Origin: Trichaptum fuscoviolaceum
Taxonomy: Eukaryota > Basidiomycota > Agaricomycetes > Hymenochaetales > Trichaptaceae
DNA length: 64,000 nucleotides
Reading direction: 5' to 3'
Assembly (NCBI GenBank): GCA_910574455.1
Contig: CAJSYZ010000008.1
Coordinates: 926,637 to 990,636, forward strand
Shown: piece by piece, positions 20,635-31,137 of the stretch
Layout: the number at the start of each line of letters is the position of its first letter
Numbering within the stretch: the stretch's first letter is position 1
Translations under genes and position numbers: made by a program
The notes under the pieces: generated by a model
The model's database searches: none
Seen by the model: the letters and a program-made list of their open reading frames with translations, nothing else
What the model was told of the DNA's origin: nothing

Positions 20635-20999
20635 TGTCTCGATCTCTTGAAATTTCGTGAGTTCCTTCTTTCCGTTACCGATTCCGAGTCCTTGGAAATC
20701 AGGTATCACGAAGTTTTTAAATGTTTCTTCAGAGAAATGAAGACAGCTTCAAAATGACTGTGACTCGATCTCTTAAAATTTCGTGAGTTCCTTTTTTCCG
20801 TCTCCTCGGAAATCAAATATCACAAAAGTCTTCACAATGCTTCTTCAGAGAAATGAAGACAGCTTCAAGATGACTGTGACTCGATCTCTTAAAATTTTGT
20901 GAGTTCTTTTTTCCGGATCAACTTCGGAAATCAGATATAACAAAGTCTCCCAATGCTTCTTCAGAGTAATGAAATCAAGAAGACGACTTCAAGATGAAC
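20635..20999. repeat. Three tandem copies of a ~120-bp unit with splice-like sites
   Basis: Copies start at 20635, 20761 and 20877 with TGWCTCGATCTCTT. Each contains AATTTYGTGAGTTC, then TCGGAAATCA, and a polypyrimidine stretch ending TTCTTCAGAG. The second and third periods are 126 and 116 bp. Each unit therefore has a consensus donor and acceptor, like the duplicated exon units at 9462-9833. The enclosed 50-nt exon is not a multiple of three, so repeated splicing would shift the frame. Confidence 0.85.
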
Positions 21000-21118
21000 T
21001 TTACTTGATTTCGTACTAAAGCGGATTTATTCTCTTCCATCAGAATCAGAGCGCTGCGCAGTGTGACTCGGACTCGCAGGCGGTGTGCGGTGAGCGCTCT
21101 TTCGAATAATCCAGAAGA

Positions 21119-21403
21119 ATGGTTCAAACAGCTTCAAGTTATAAAAGGAGGACAAAATATCTCTTTGCTAAATATCCTATGCTCGCGCGATCATTAACTG
21201 TCATGCTACTCAACATTATAACCTTTATCCTGCGCTTCATAGCAGCATTTATGTCTAATTGCGGAGTCCGAGTCGGAGGAAGGCGCGAGTTGGACGAAGA
21301 GGACGCGATTGACAAAGGTGATTCAAGCCGTTTACTATCTCAGTACAGATTGAGAGCTGACCCTTTGTTTCCTACAGTATACGATAGACTCGGAGAATTC
21401 TGA
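21119..21403 (+). CDS. Possible small membrane protein, unrecognised
   Basis: A 94-residue frame from an ATG at 21119 has one clearly hydrophobic helix (LTVMLLNIITFILRFIAAF) after a basic N-terminus, then an acidic tail. It could be a single-pass membrane protein or a chance frame. There is no homolog I know and no intron support. Confidence 0.25.
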   Translation: MVQTASSYKRRTKYLFAKYPMLARSLTVMLLNIITFILRFIAAFMSNCGVRVGGRRELDEEDAIDKGDSSRLLSQYRLRADPLFPTVYDRLGEF

Positions 21404-22340
21404 CGCTACTAGTGGCAGCGTCGGTTGTTATGAGAGGTGTGAGGTTCGTTCAAAAAATGCTAGGGTATGTATAACTTCCTGCCTCAGCACTGTTTATTCA
21501 CTTACAAGTAGTCTACCATCTTCCAGTCTCTCTCTATGATTCAGGGCTTGACTTTTCAAAATTTCCACAACAACTTAAATCGACACAGGCATGACTCAGG
21601 CTAGTACTACTCTAGTACTAGTAGTAGTAGTAGCGGTGCTCCTTCAAGTGCAAATTGTTTTCTCGCTTCCACCAGAACAAACATTTTACTTTACTATGAA
21701 AGATTAGAAATATCATATTGCTGGCATGTGTTTATCAGATATAATATGTATTCAAGTTGGTAAGTGCAATGATACACAGCATCAAAGTTGAGTGATGACA
21801 TCCAATTTGGAGAACTTCCGTTTCGAAACTGATGCACTTATGTTGCACTTACCATTGCACTTGAACTGCCCACTGGCATGCCGGTGCTTAAACCTCACTT
21901 AATCCTGGCTTGCCGCCTGATGTACAATTCCCCTCCTTTTGCACTGATTTTATCCTGAAACGCCGTGTTTTAAGGCCATCAGGCAGCCAGACAACCCTTC
22001 AGGCAGGCGTGGCAGCGCTTCGACCCATTTAAGAAAGCTTCAGGGCGCGCCAGGACGCGCCAGTCGCCGTAAGCAAAAGGAAGTTTCCCTGATGGGGGAG
22101 AAAATGACGTCGGTGCGGCACGCCGGGGACCAACTAGAAACTCCCTTTTGTAGATCACAACCCGGGTGATGGATAAATGCATCAGTCGAGTTCGGGATCC
22201 GGTGCGCAAAAACATTCCTTCATAATACCACCCACCAACATTCACAACACACAGAGCACATCGTTATCAACCTATCTTAATTACCCTTGCTCGTTCTAGT
22301 GTCCCACTTGAAGCTGAAAACAAAATCCGAGCTTTGAGGA
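21404..22340. other. Spacer upstream of the YPI1 gene
   Basis: A TAG/CTA microsatellite lies at 21606-21632. A minus-strand frame (22245-21979) lacks protein-like character. The last 100 bp before 22341 should hold the YPI1 promoter, but no clear box was seen. Confidence 0.5.
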
Positions 22341-23001
22341 ATGGCATCCCTTGCAACGAGGCAGCGAATGGCTGTGCCTACAGATGGCTCGCGGACGATG
22401 GTCCTGCACGATGCGCAGCCGCGGGAGGAGGAGGTGGGATCTGGCTCGGAGGTGGAGTTGGAGAGAGACGGAGAAGGAAGGATTGTAGGGGTACTTAGAT
22501 TGAGAGCTACGAGAAGGCGGAGTCAGCGAGTCGCGTGGACGGAAGACGTGGTGGATAATGAGGGTATGGGGAAGAAGAAATCGAAGAGTGCGCTTTTGTT
22601 CCAATCCTTAGCTCTGTACTTTACTTATTGGCCCTACCGTGCACTTATGTGTAGTCTGCTGTATCTACCACAAGCCACGACGATTTGACGAATCGTCGTC
22701 GGAGTCAAGTGACTCAGATTCGGACGCAGACTCGGACTCGTCGTGTGGCGGGCACGACCATGCTCACGGGCATACCCACCGCCAGCCTCGCCGGCCGCTT
22801 CGCCAAACAAACGGGGAGGGCCGCGGAGAAGGTGGAAGCAATGATGGTCAGGCTGTGCATGAAGGTAGGGGAGGCGGAGGGACTGCAGTAGAATTGCTAT
22901 CGAACGACGAGACAAATGCCTACGAGATGCAACCTAAGGGAAAGAAGGGCAAAGGGAAGAGTGGACCATTACCGAGTGAGTCAACCCATAGGTTATCGTA
23001 G
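22341..23001 (+). CDS. YPI1: Type 1 protein phosphatase inhibitor, YPI1/PPP1R11 family
   Basis: These small, largely unstructured proteins bind protein phosphatase 1 (Glc7) in the nucleus and modulate it. Exons 22341-22587 and 22655-23001 (intron 67 bp, donor GTGCGC) encode 197 residues. The family core is clear: RVAWTEDVVDNEGMGKKKSK ends exon 1 and ICCIYHKPRRFDESSSES opens exon 2. RVAW is the likely PP1 docking (RVxF-type) motif, and the CCIYHKP segment is the second conserved block. A Ser/Asp-rich acidic run, a His-rich patch and a basic GKKGKGK end follow, as in fungal relatives. The intron cuts the conserved core, and skipping it would give a truncated protein. The start ATG is the first in frame after a spacer without coding character. 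Confidence 0.93.
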
Positions 23002-23562
23002 AAGCATGTTCGCTGATGCTGTTGTTTTGAAGGCAAGGATCATTGAACTGGTGAACTTACCTTTGTATTAGGCAAATGTATACTATCTTCAGTTTAAGCT
23101 GAACATGCCATTATCACAAATCTCCTTCGGTATACTAATATATACAGAGAACTACTAATTGCATGCATATCAAACACGTTCGTGGGCCTTATCTTGCGAC
23201 CTCTGGATATGAACGTACAGTGCCAGCTTGACTGTGAATTACGTTGTGTATGATGGTCTATGGTACATGTATCTCTCTGTCAGGATGGCGAATCGGGTCG
23301 TTAAAGTTCCTTCTTACCTGCGACTTAGAAGTGTTTCTTATCTGACGTGCAAGACGTCGCTCTCGTGCACTGGCATGTCTTATTAGTACTAGTAAGAAGT
23401 ACGAATCTATGTTTATCGGTCACGAGATCCCGAACTTGAAAGCATATAAGCAGTCAGAGTCTGCTTGTCTGCGAGTACTGCCTCTTCAGAACTCGAAGAG
23501 TCTTCACTACCATAAGTCGCCTTCAGACGCACTTCGGAACATACTACATATTTCGACTCACC
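23002..23562. other. Intergenic, nothing recognised
   Basis: Spacer between two plus-strand genes. The final 150 bp form the likely promoter of the small Cys-rich gene. No other structure was seen. Confidence 0.6.
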
Positions 23563-23899
23563 ATGACTGCTTTCTTCGTTCAGCCCGCCCTCGTTAACGA
23601 GTGCTACGCAGTTAAGTGCGATAAGTGTGGAAAGACGACGTGGAAGGTGGGTATCTCTTTATCTGTAATCTTCACATAAAGATCCCATTGATGGTTGTTG
23701 ACGCTAACATCTACTAGGGATGCGGACAACATGTCGATTCTGTGTGTATTCCTTTTCGATAAACCCTTCTTTGAACAGAGCGTTTGCATAGACTTTCAAG
23801 CGCATTCAAGCACTTGCCATCATGATGCATCTGCTAATTTTTTATCAGGTTATGAAAGACGTGAAGGATGAAGACAAGTGCAGCTGCCCTCGTGAATAG
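23563..23899 (+). CDS. 52-aa conserved Cys-rich, probably zinc-binding protein
   Basis: Three small exons (23563-23646, 23718-23741, 23849-23899), all joined in phase 0, give 52 residues. The first intron starts GTGGGT and ends CTACTAG; the second starts GTGTGT and ends TTTATCAG. The peptide contains KCDKCGKTTWK, GCGQHVDSVMK and a C-terminal CSCPRE. Cysteines at about 19, 22, 30, 48 and 50 plus the His suggest a single zinc site. I recall this KTTWKGCGQH pattern as an uncharacterised small family in fungi and other eukaryotes; no function is established. Its central exon codes for only eight residues, so automatic annotation would easily miss it. Confidence 0.8.
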
Positions 23900-24926
23900 T
23901 CTCTAAATCTTATATTAGCCGATGGAGTTGACGAACGACCTGCTCGCGTTGATAGGAGATAGCTCAGGGGGATGCGCGATTTATTGAGCTTATCGGACAA
24001 GCCGTGAAAGACCTGTAACTTTCTTGGGATCAATGAATCTCTGCCAGTGATACTACACTCCGAGTCGTAGGATTGCACCTTCAAACTCGATTACGAAGAA
24101 ACCAGAGATGACATGGTATGGCCATTACGCGGGCTCTGCGTAAAAATCTATCTAAGTATATGGAGCCGATAACTTGAATTACCAGGTTTGCGATGGTCCT
24201 TAATGTGCCTCTGTTCAATCGCAGAAGCCATGGCGTTTTTCAGGCGACAACTGGAAAGCCAACATTCGCAGTTGTGCAAGGTAGATAATGTCATCATTGA
24301 ATGCTTGCCGCCCAAAGTCGATGGTGCAGTCATTAGGATCACATACATCTTAGAGCTGCACGAGACACAAGCACATTAATGTCAGCATTAGCTTTCGGGA
24401 CATTCGGGACAACTTGAAGACTCAGGACGTTACTGCAATCGCAAGTCTACTAAGTGCAGGTCCACCAGGCAATCGTCAAATTCTTCGACCCAGTTGAAGC
24501 TCGTCTACACTTCGGTAAAACTGAGAACAAAGGACGATTTTACAAGAATGAATGGTTGCCAGAGGTTGTTTCCGAAACACGCGTTTGAATCAAAGGAAGT
24601 CAAGTTATGGTTGTGATGAACCCGAAGTCTCGAATCCTATTGGACGTGAACGACTGTCACACGGTGAGCGAGCAGTAACGCGTTAGAGTGACATCACCGT
24701 ACAGTCACGTGCATAGTTTGAGTTGGGCCTCGCGCGGAAACAAATCCACTTGACCACTGGACTTCTCGTTCTCCCTCCGCCAGCCACCACCACAGCTGCC
24801 AGCCTCTTAAACCTCCTCGTATCCTCGAGGAACCCTCTCCTTTCTTCTTGCATACTTACTTCTTTGCATTTTTTGCACATTCCCATTTCTCCTTCTCATT
24901 CTTTCCTCACATCGACATTGGTAGAT
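23900..24926. other. Intergenic, nothing certain
   Basis: Short frames at 24148-24379 on both strands lack family character. The 200 bp before 24927 are pyrimidine-rich (CTTTCTTC runs), as in many basidiomycete promoters. Confidence 0.5.
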
Positions 24927-26763
24927 ATGGCCTTCAATTCCAGAGTCAGTTTTCGGTTCAACTCGCTGTGCCACATCCTCCGTGTTCGAATCTGACATCT
25001 TTTGCAGCTTCCAGCACGCACACGGACAGGCCCGCAGCGGCCCAAGGTGAATGGTGACGAGAACGCGGTCATGAACAAGCATGTCAAGCAACCCTCAGTC
25101 GTGGGTCCTCTTCGCGTCGCCGCTAAGACTGGACCACAGCGTCCAGCTCTTGGTGAGGTCACTGCGACAGCTGTTAACAAGCAGGTATGTCTTCGAATTT
25201 TTTTTGTTGGTCGTCAGTGGTGTCGTAATGGTCAACATCGATGAAGATCAACTTCACATTCAGCTCAGTGGCTCACTTGCAATTCCAACAGATGCAGAAG
25301 CAGGTCGGGAAACTTCTCAAGGATGACAGTGGTCTTAAGCGTGCCCGTTCAGCGTCCCTCGCGGCTGCGACTGGTCCTCAACGCGTCCCGCTAGGGCCCG
25401 TGAAAGTTGTCACAAACGCCACATCCACTATTACGACAGTCAAAGTTGAACTACCCAGTTCTGGCCCCTTACGCCCTACGTCTCTTCGTCAATCTGAGAC
25501 TGCTCCTGAGCTCCACAAGCCGACTCCTGTGGCCGTGCCAGAAGAGATTGACGAGAGCGAGGATGAGAGCATGGACATCGAGCAAGATGACGTGGTGGCT
25601 AAGGAGGTAGAGGCGATGGTGGATGAGCATGACGAGCTTCAAGACGACGAGAGGGAGGCTGACCCCATCCCCGTCACACGTATCTGGCCTGAGTTAAGCC
25701 CTGAAGCGGCAGCGAGATACAGGAACGAAATCGAGCGTATTCAAGCAACCTTCAATGACGAGGTCGATATGTTTGATACGACCATGGTCAGCGAGTACGC
25801 TGAAGAGATCTTCGAGTACATGGAGAAGCTTGAGGTACTTGGTACTCTATGTTATGCTCTCTCCTTCTAACCCGTTTTATTAGATGGATATGATGCCAAG
25901 CTCCGACTATATGGAGAGCCAGAGCGAGATTACTTGGGACATGCGCCAAACTCTTGTGGATTGGCTTCTACAAGTACATCTGCGTTACCATCTTCTCCCG
26001 GAGACGCTTTGGATAGCCGTTAACGTCGTCGATCGCTTCCTCAGTAAGCGAATTGTCTCCATCGTTAAGCTTCAACTTGTAGGCGTCACCGCAATGTTTA
26101 TTGCGGCGAAGTACGAGGAAATTCTCGCACCAAGTGTTGATGAGTTCGTCTACATGACCGAGAACGGATATACTCGGGAGGAAATTTTGAAGGGTGAACG
26201 CGTCGTGCTGCAGACTCTTGACTTCAAGGTTTCGAACTACTGCTCGCCTTACAGCTGGATGCGTCGCATAAGCAAGGCCGACGACTACGACATCCAGACC
26301 CGAACTTTATGCAAATTCCTCGTGGAGGTCACACTTCTTGATCACCGCTTCCTTCGAGTGAAGCCCAGTCTCGTTGCAGCTGTTGGAATGTACACTTCTC
26401 GTCGTATGCTCGGGGGGAACTGGGTAAGTCATTAACATTCTTCGCGTCGATCATTACACAGCCACCATCGAGTGGAGCAGTGATCGACGCGTCGCGACGC
26501 GCTTTCTTCACGTGACTGAACTTTGTTGCTTCTATTTATAGGACGCTGCGTTTGTCTACTATTCAGGTTACACAGAAGAGCAGCTGATTCCCGGTCACAA
26601 CTTTATCGCGGAGAAGTTGCTGGAGGACGGCTTTGAGAAGCAATACGTCTGCAGAAAGTACGCAAACAAGAAGTTCCTCAAGGCGAGCTTGTTTGCTATT
26701 CAGTGGGCGAGGTTGCACGGAATGGTTTCAGAGAAGGGCCAGGACATGGCGCTGGAAGCATAA
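24927..26763 (+). CDS. CLB: B-type mitotic cyclin
   Basis: This is the regulatory partner of Cdk1 that drives G2/M. Exons 24927-24944, 25008-25184, 25292-25834, 25884-26423 and 26542-26763 are all joined in phase 0 and give 499 residues. The N-terminus has a destruction-box-like RPALGEVTA near residue 51, with a similar RVPLGPVKV later, inside a repeated TGPQR motif. An acidic linker follows. The N-terminal cyclin box holds RQTLVDWLLQVH, LQLVGVTAMFIAAKYEEI and LKGERVVLQTLDF. The C-terminal cyclin fold contains FLVEVTLLDHRFL and KPSLVAAVGMYTSRRML. The first exon codes for six residues only. The usual MRAILIDWL is MRQTLVDWL here, a mild variant. Proteolysis in mitosis through the destruction box is expected. 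Confidence 0.95.
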
Positions 26764-27579
26764 TGTGAAGAGCATTCGTTCAAGGATAGGCGATCGATAA
26801 AAGCGGAACATCCTTATCATCAACTCACTTCCATCTCTCAACACGTACACCAGCTACAAGCATCATCTCGCATCGTCATCTTTCTTTTGCATCGCATCAT
26901 TGTGTCAGTATCGCTGTGTTTTTTCCATTCCTCGTTCCATCGTGTTTCTCCTATACATGCTCTCTGTTTGATTATGCTCTTCCATCCATGCATTGCTCCC
27001 TACCCCTTCCTACTTTTCGCACGACCGTACCATCTTCACCTCGCCAGTCCTCGCCTCCTGCTTTGATGAAACATTTTGCTTTTCCAGCAAGACCGAAGCA
27101 TATCGCCTTGCTACTGCTCCACGAGTCCCTTGGAGAGGGCTCATCCTTTTGGTCCCAATTTGTACATCCTACATTTGCTTTAGCCCGGGCTGCTTCCAGT
27201 TTTTTGGAATGTACAGCGCAATCCTACATCAGCTATTTGTACACGTCGCACTAGGTCGCACACCCTCGTAGGTTCTACAGCATGATTCTTTAAACTATTA
27301 TGGTCCGCCATCATCATTATGCTCTCCTTTATACTCTTATCCATTCTAAAGATTCTTGTCTCCTTTGCACTGCTAGATAGTAAACGAACGCTTTCCAACT
27401 ACTCTTAGCTTCCCTTTTTCGATTCTGTGTGTTATAGTTGTTTAATATTTTTTGTCCTGTGGACTCGACTCTGACTAAATTTATTACTTGCTGAGCAACT
27501 ATTGTGAGGGATGAGAGATTGCAATTTCCTAAATACATGCCAACGTGAATGATGCAGTGAATGAAATGATAATGCAAGA
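26764..27579. other. Convergent 3' spacer
   Basis: About 800 bp between the cyclin stop and the stop of the opposing kinase gene. Pyrimidine-rich, probably 3' untranslated regions of both; no other gene seen. Confidence 0.6.
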
Positions 27580-29924
27580 CTAGCAGTAATATCTGTCCCC
27601 AATGTGACCGAGACCAGGATAGATAACCCAGATCTTTCTCCCTTCCGTTTCCTCTGAGCCTTCTGATTGATGTGCGGGTTCTACCCAACGCTCCTGTAAT
27701 TCGCCATCAACTGCACCACACACGATCTTGATGTCAGGGAATGCATGTCGAAGTGCCGCAATTCCTCCACCCCGGGCAACGAGAAAAGTGACGAAGATTA
27801 TTCGAGATTGTTGGACACCATGGTCCAGAAGTGTACGAATTGACATGAACGCCGTTGCGCCTGTACCGATCTGCTCAGGAAATAATACAGTCAGTGAAAG
27901 ATATTTTCCCAGATCACGAAGGCACTTCACCTGGGCATCGAGGAGGAAGACGTAAGATTGCTTTGCGCGCTGCCTGTCTCGGATGCAGCAAGGGAGCATA
28001 ACGTGTAAGAGTAGGGGCTCGCCTGTCTTTGCGTCAGACTGGACAAGGAGAGAGCCCACGCGGATGTCATTGATGACACGACGAAGCCCGTTCTCAAGTG
28101 GACCTCCTCTATGATTACCACGAGTCAAGCCATATACGGGGAGGAGATCAGTAGTCGAATACGTACGACCGAAGAATATTCACTCCGCATACGTCCTGAT
28201 TAAAGGGTTAACATCGATGTTTTAATCACCTATGACGGTATGCGACTCACGGGGGTACTTAAAACCTTTCCAACATTCTCTGTACCAGTCGGCGTCGTGA
28301 TTGTAGTCGATGCGAATGGCAGATAAACCATAGCTTGTTCCATAAGGAAAGTCGATAGTCTGTCGGTGGTGAAGATAAAGTCTTCTCGTGGCGTTGTCTT
28401 GTCTCGGAGGATGGTGTAGATGCCCTTTGCAATATTTGTTGATACAGACGATGCTGGGACAGTGTCCATCAGAACATACCTTTAATTGAGGTGTTTGATC
28501 GACCAGGTGGAGATTCAAGGCAGCCAGGTCTTCGGACGGCGGAACCCTGATGCAATGTCCCAGTGACCTTGAACGACCCATCTTAGCGCGGAAGCTACGT
28601 GATCGTTCATCCAATTGTCGACGAATATGTGTAGTGATGAGCTCTATGGCAACTGAGTTGTCTGTGCCAGGAACAATCTACAGATTGAGATATGTCAGTT
28701 TGATGGCTGACAGAACTGAGGGTCTGAGGTCTTTACGATATCCGCATGTCGTGAGGTTGGCAAGACAAAATCATCATACGCAGGCTTCACGAAACGCAGA
28801 TACCTAATGTACAACAGTTAGTTCATTGATGCAAAACGCTTCAAGCTGAAAGACCTACTGCTCCAAGATGCCTTCGACGTCGCGACCGCGCTCCTTTACG
28901 TCCCGTGTTATTCGCCTTGCGAGCATCAGATCCGAGTCTGCTTTAACGAAGATCTGAGTTCGTGTGAGATATAGTTGAAATGGCCAATATAAACTCGTCA
29001 AAGTCAAACACCTTGAGATCATATAAAGAACGAAGTGCTGGGTCGTGAAGAGTCATGATGCCCTCAGCTACGAGTGGAACCAGAATTAGCTTTGGCATTA
29101 CTTTACTACAGTGGAGCGAGCTCACCGATAATGATTGATGCCCCATAAAGGTATTTTCTCTCTTTCATCCGTTGATGGTGTGCAAAAGAATATACTGGTA
29201 TATTCGTTTGATGACCTTTCTTCAAATCCGATATGCACTAGAAGCGGACGGATACTTTAATACATACAGACTATATGATGAAGGATATGCAAAGTACGAA
29301 CCGAGGCAAATAGGGGCATATCCAAAGCATCTGGGTGGTCGAAATCGTACTTGTTAGAGAATGCAAGCTTAAGTTGCTCTTGTGTAAGCTCCTTATAGAA
29401 GCTATCCTGTGGAGATACATGCCCTTAAGTATAACTGCAACTTTCTATGCTTATGCTGAGGGTAGACTCACCTGTGACATGATGACTACTGTAGGTATCG
29501 AACCGAGCGAGCGCACAATTTGCCTGGCTACATGCGTCTATGTGACATTTTCGGATGAGCTTGTTGACATCATGGTCAGGAGGAGCAATATACTTTGCCA
29601 CTAGCAGAGCCACCTAAATGTCGTCTCAGAAAGCTTCAAGATTGAAATGGGTAAATAACTCACCAGCTATCCCTATTACGAACGCGTCTGATAAGTGCCT
29701 CCCGTCTTCATCATACCTTTCTACTTGTCAGCGAGACTCGGATTTCATTCACGGCCATCATACCAGGGTGGCCTCCCATGTGACTTGAGGATAGTGTTCT
29801 TGAGAGGCGCTGCAGTTGTTACGTGCTTCGTATCTGTAGTCAACGACCTTATCAACCGTGGTCGGGATTGCCGTTCATCGTCCTTCTGAGTGTCCGAGTC
29901 TCCTAAAGTCGCTGGATGAGGCAT
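27580..29924 (-). CDS. Bifunctional uridine kinase / uracil phosphoribosyltransferase
   Basis: It salvages pyrimidines by phosphorylating uridine/cytidine and, by the C-terminal domain, may convert uracil plus PRPP to UMP. The ATG at 29924 starts a multi-exon gene (29924-29764, 29716-29664, 29613-29594, 29537-29472, 29406 onward). The kinase domain has GGSASGKTHVA (P loop), VVIMSQDSFYK, DHPDALDMP, AEGIMTLHDPALRSLYDLKV and RRITRDVKERGRD. The UPRT-like domain has LKGIYTILRDKTT, GGPLENGLRRV, QSDAKTGEPLLLH, LLDAQIGTGATAFMSI and the uracil-site GLGHIGDRYY at the C-terminus. The layout is that of the UCKL1/fungal Urk family, in which UPRT activity is not always kept. A 20-nt exon carries most of the P loop. 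It is convergent with the cyclin gene. Confidence 0.93.
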
Positions 29925-31070
29925 TTCTCAGAGTTATCTCTCCGAGAAAGAACTTCGAGTTTCCCCAGATTTTAGTAGAGGGGTAAGATAGGGTGAAGAA
30001 ATTTTGTTACGACAAGGTGGTAGGATGCACAAGGTAGCGGCTCAAGTGAGCTCGCGGTATCGCTAAAATGATCGGCATCATGTAGTACTGCCAGCCTGAG
30101 TGCCAGTGCAGTCGTGACGTCACAGCCACTAGCACGTGGAACGTCTTTGCCAGTGGTCGGCAAACTTGCAGGTGTAAGTTCACCTTCTCAACCAGCTACC
30201 TCAATGAATATTCCTGTAGGAGGTGGGACAGCTAGGCATGCTCAAACTCCCACTCGAGAAAGTCAGGTCTTGCCTCACATGATCACTTCACAAGGAAACC
30301 CGAGGTTGAAGTCGTTATCAGTGAGTTGTGGGCCAGCAATTGCATTTTTGCATTTATTTGTCTGATTGAATAGACAAGGCAACTATAATATCTGGGCAGC
30401 GCAGCTCGCCGACGTTCGGTTGTTAGGTATTGAAGGTGTCAAAATGGCCACAGACACAGGTGAGGTTGACCTGAAATTGTCTCATGATCTACATACACTA
30501 CCAACAGAAGTGCCGGATGTCTCCTGCCAAGGCAGCCTCCGCGTTGTGAGTACATATATCAATAAGTCTTGAATATCTAATAAAACTTTGCCAGCTCATT
30601 ACCAATTCCCCTTCGAATAAATCCGGTTCAGACGCAATCTTCCGATCGCTTTTGGGCAGCCCATCGGCTCTCGCAAGTATCTGCTTCTTGAAAAAACCTA
30701 CATAGCCCGTATTTCTCGGCACATCGAATACCAGTGCAAGATCTGATTGTAATCCCCATCCATTAGTACTGCACTCCCACATGGTTTCTGCCCTTTCATC
30801 GCATCCTTCAATGCCGGAGCCAAGGCTGATGGATTGTACTCGGTTAATCATCGCTAATGTGTATATGGAGGTAACTATATTTACGACCCTTTGTCTTGGC
30901 TTCCGGATCCTTTCCTGCAGAGTCGCATTGTGCTTATTCCTGTTTCACAACTGATCGGTGTGTTTAGCCCGTATATCCCCAGGCCGTTCAATACAGCCCG
31001 CCGACTTCTCGTGATCTTCTGTGCCTGGTTAATACCTCTGATGACGCTTGTTCATCGCTTGGTCTGTCTG
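29925..31070. other. Spacer with an uncertain short gene
   Basis: Divergent promoter region of the kinase gene (left) and upstream region of the CBM1 gene (right). Coding-like pieces lie at 30114-30715 (next entry). Otherwise nothing was recognised. Confidence 0.4.
30114..30715 (+). CDS. Possible orphan gene, exons unresolved
   Basis: Protein-like frames occur at about 30120-30340 (ending before a GTGAGT donor) and 30367-30545 (NYNIWAAQLADVRLLGIEG, ending before GTGAGT at 30546). A third lies at 30592-30715 (ITNSPSNKSGSDAIF, ending in TAG). The last two join in phase 0 across a 46-bp intron. The first and second do not join in a consistent phase. No family recognised. Confidence 0.35.
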
Positions 31071-31077
31071 TATAAAA
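31071..31077 (+). promoter_or_regulatory. TATA box of the CBM1 gene
   Basis: TATAAAA lies 61 bp before the ATG at 31138. Transcription would start around 31100, leaving a short leader, as expected for a strongly inducible secreted protein. Confidence 0.65.
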
Positions 31078-31137
31078 GAGAGAGTCCCACTGTATGATTT
31101 TCGATCTTCGTGCTCAATGAACCTTCTCTGTGCAGCT

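Noticed and set aside
21979..22245. Minus-strand frame upstream of YPI1
   Set aside because: It lies where the YPI1 promoter should be and has no recognisable family or intron structure.
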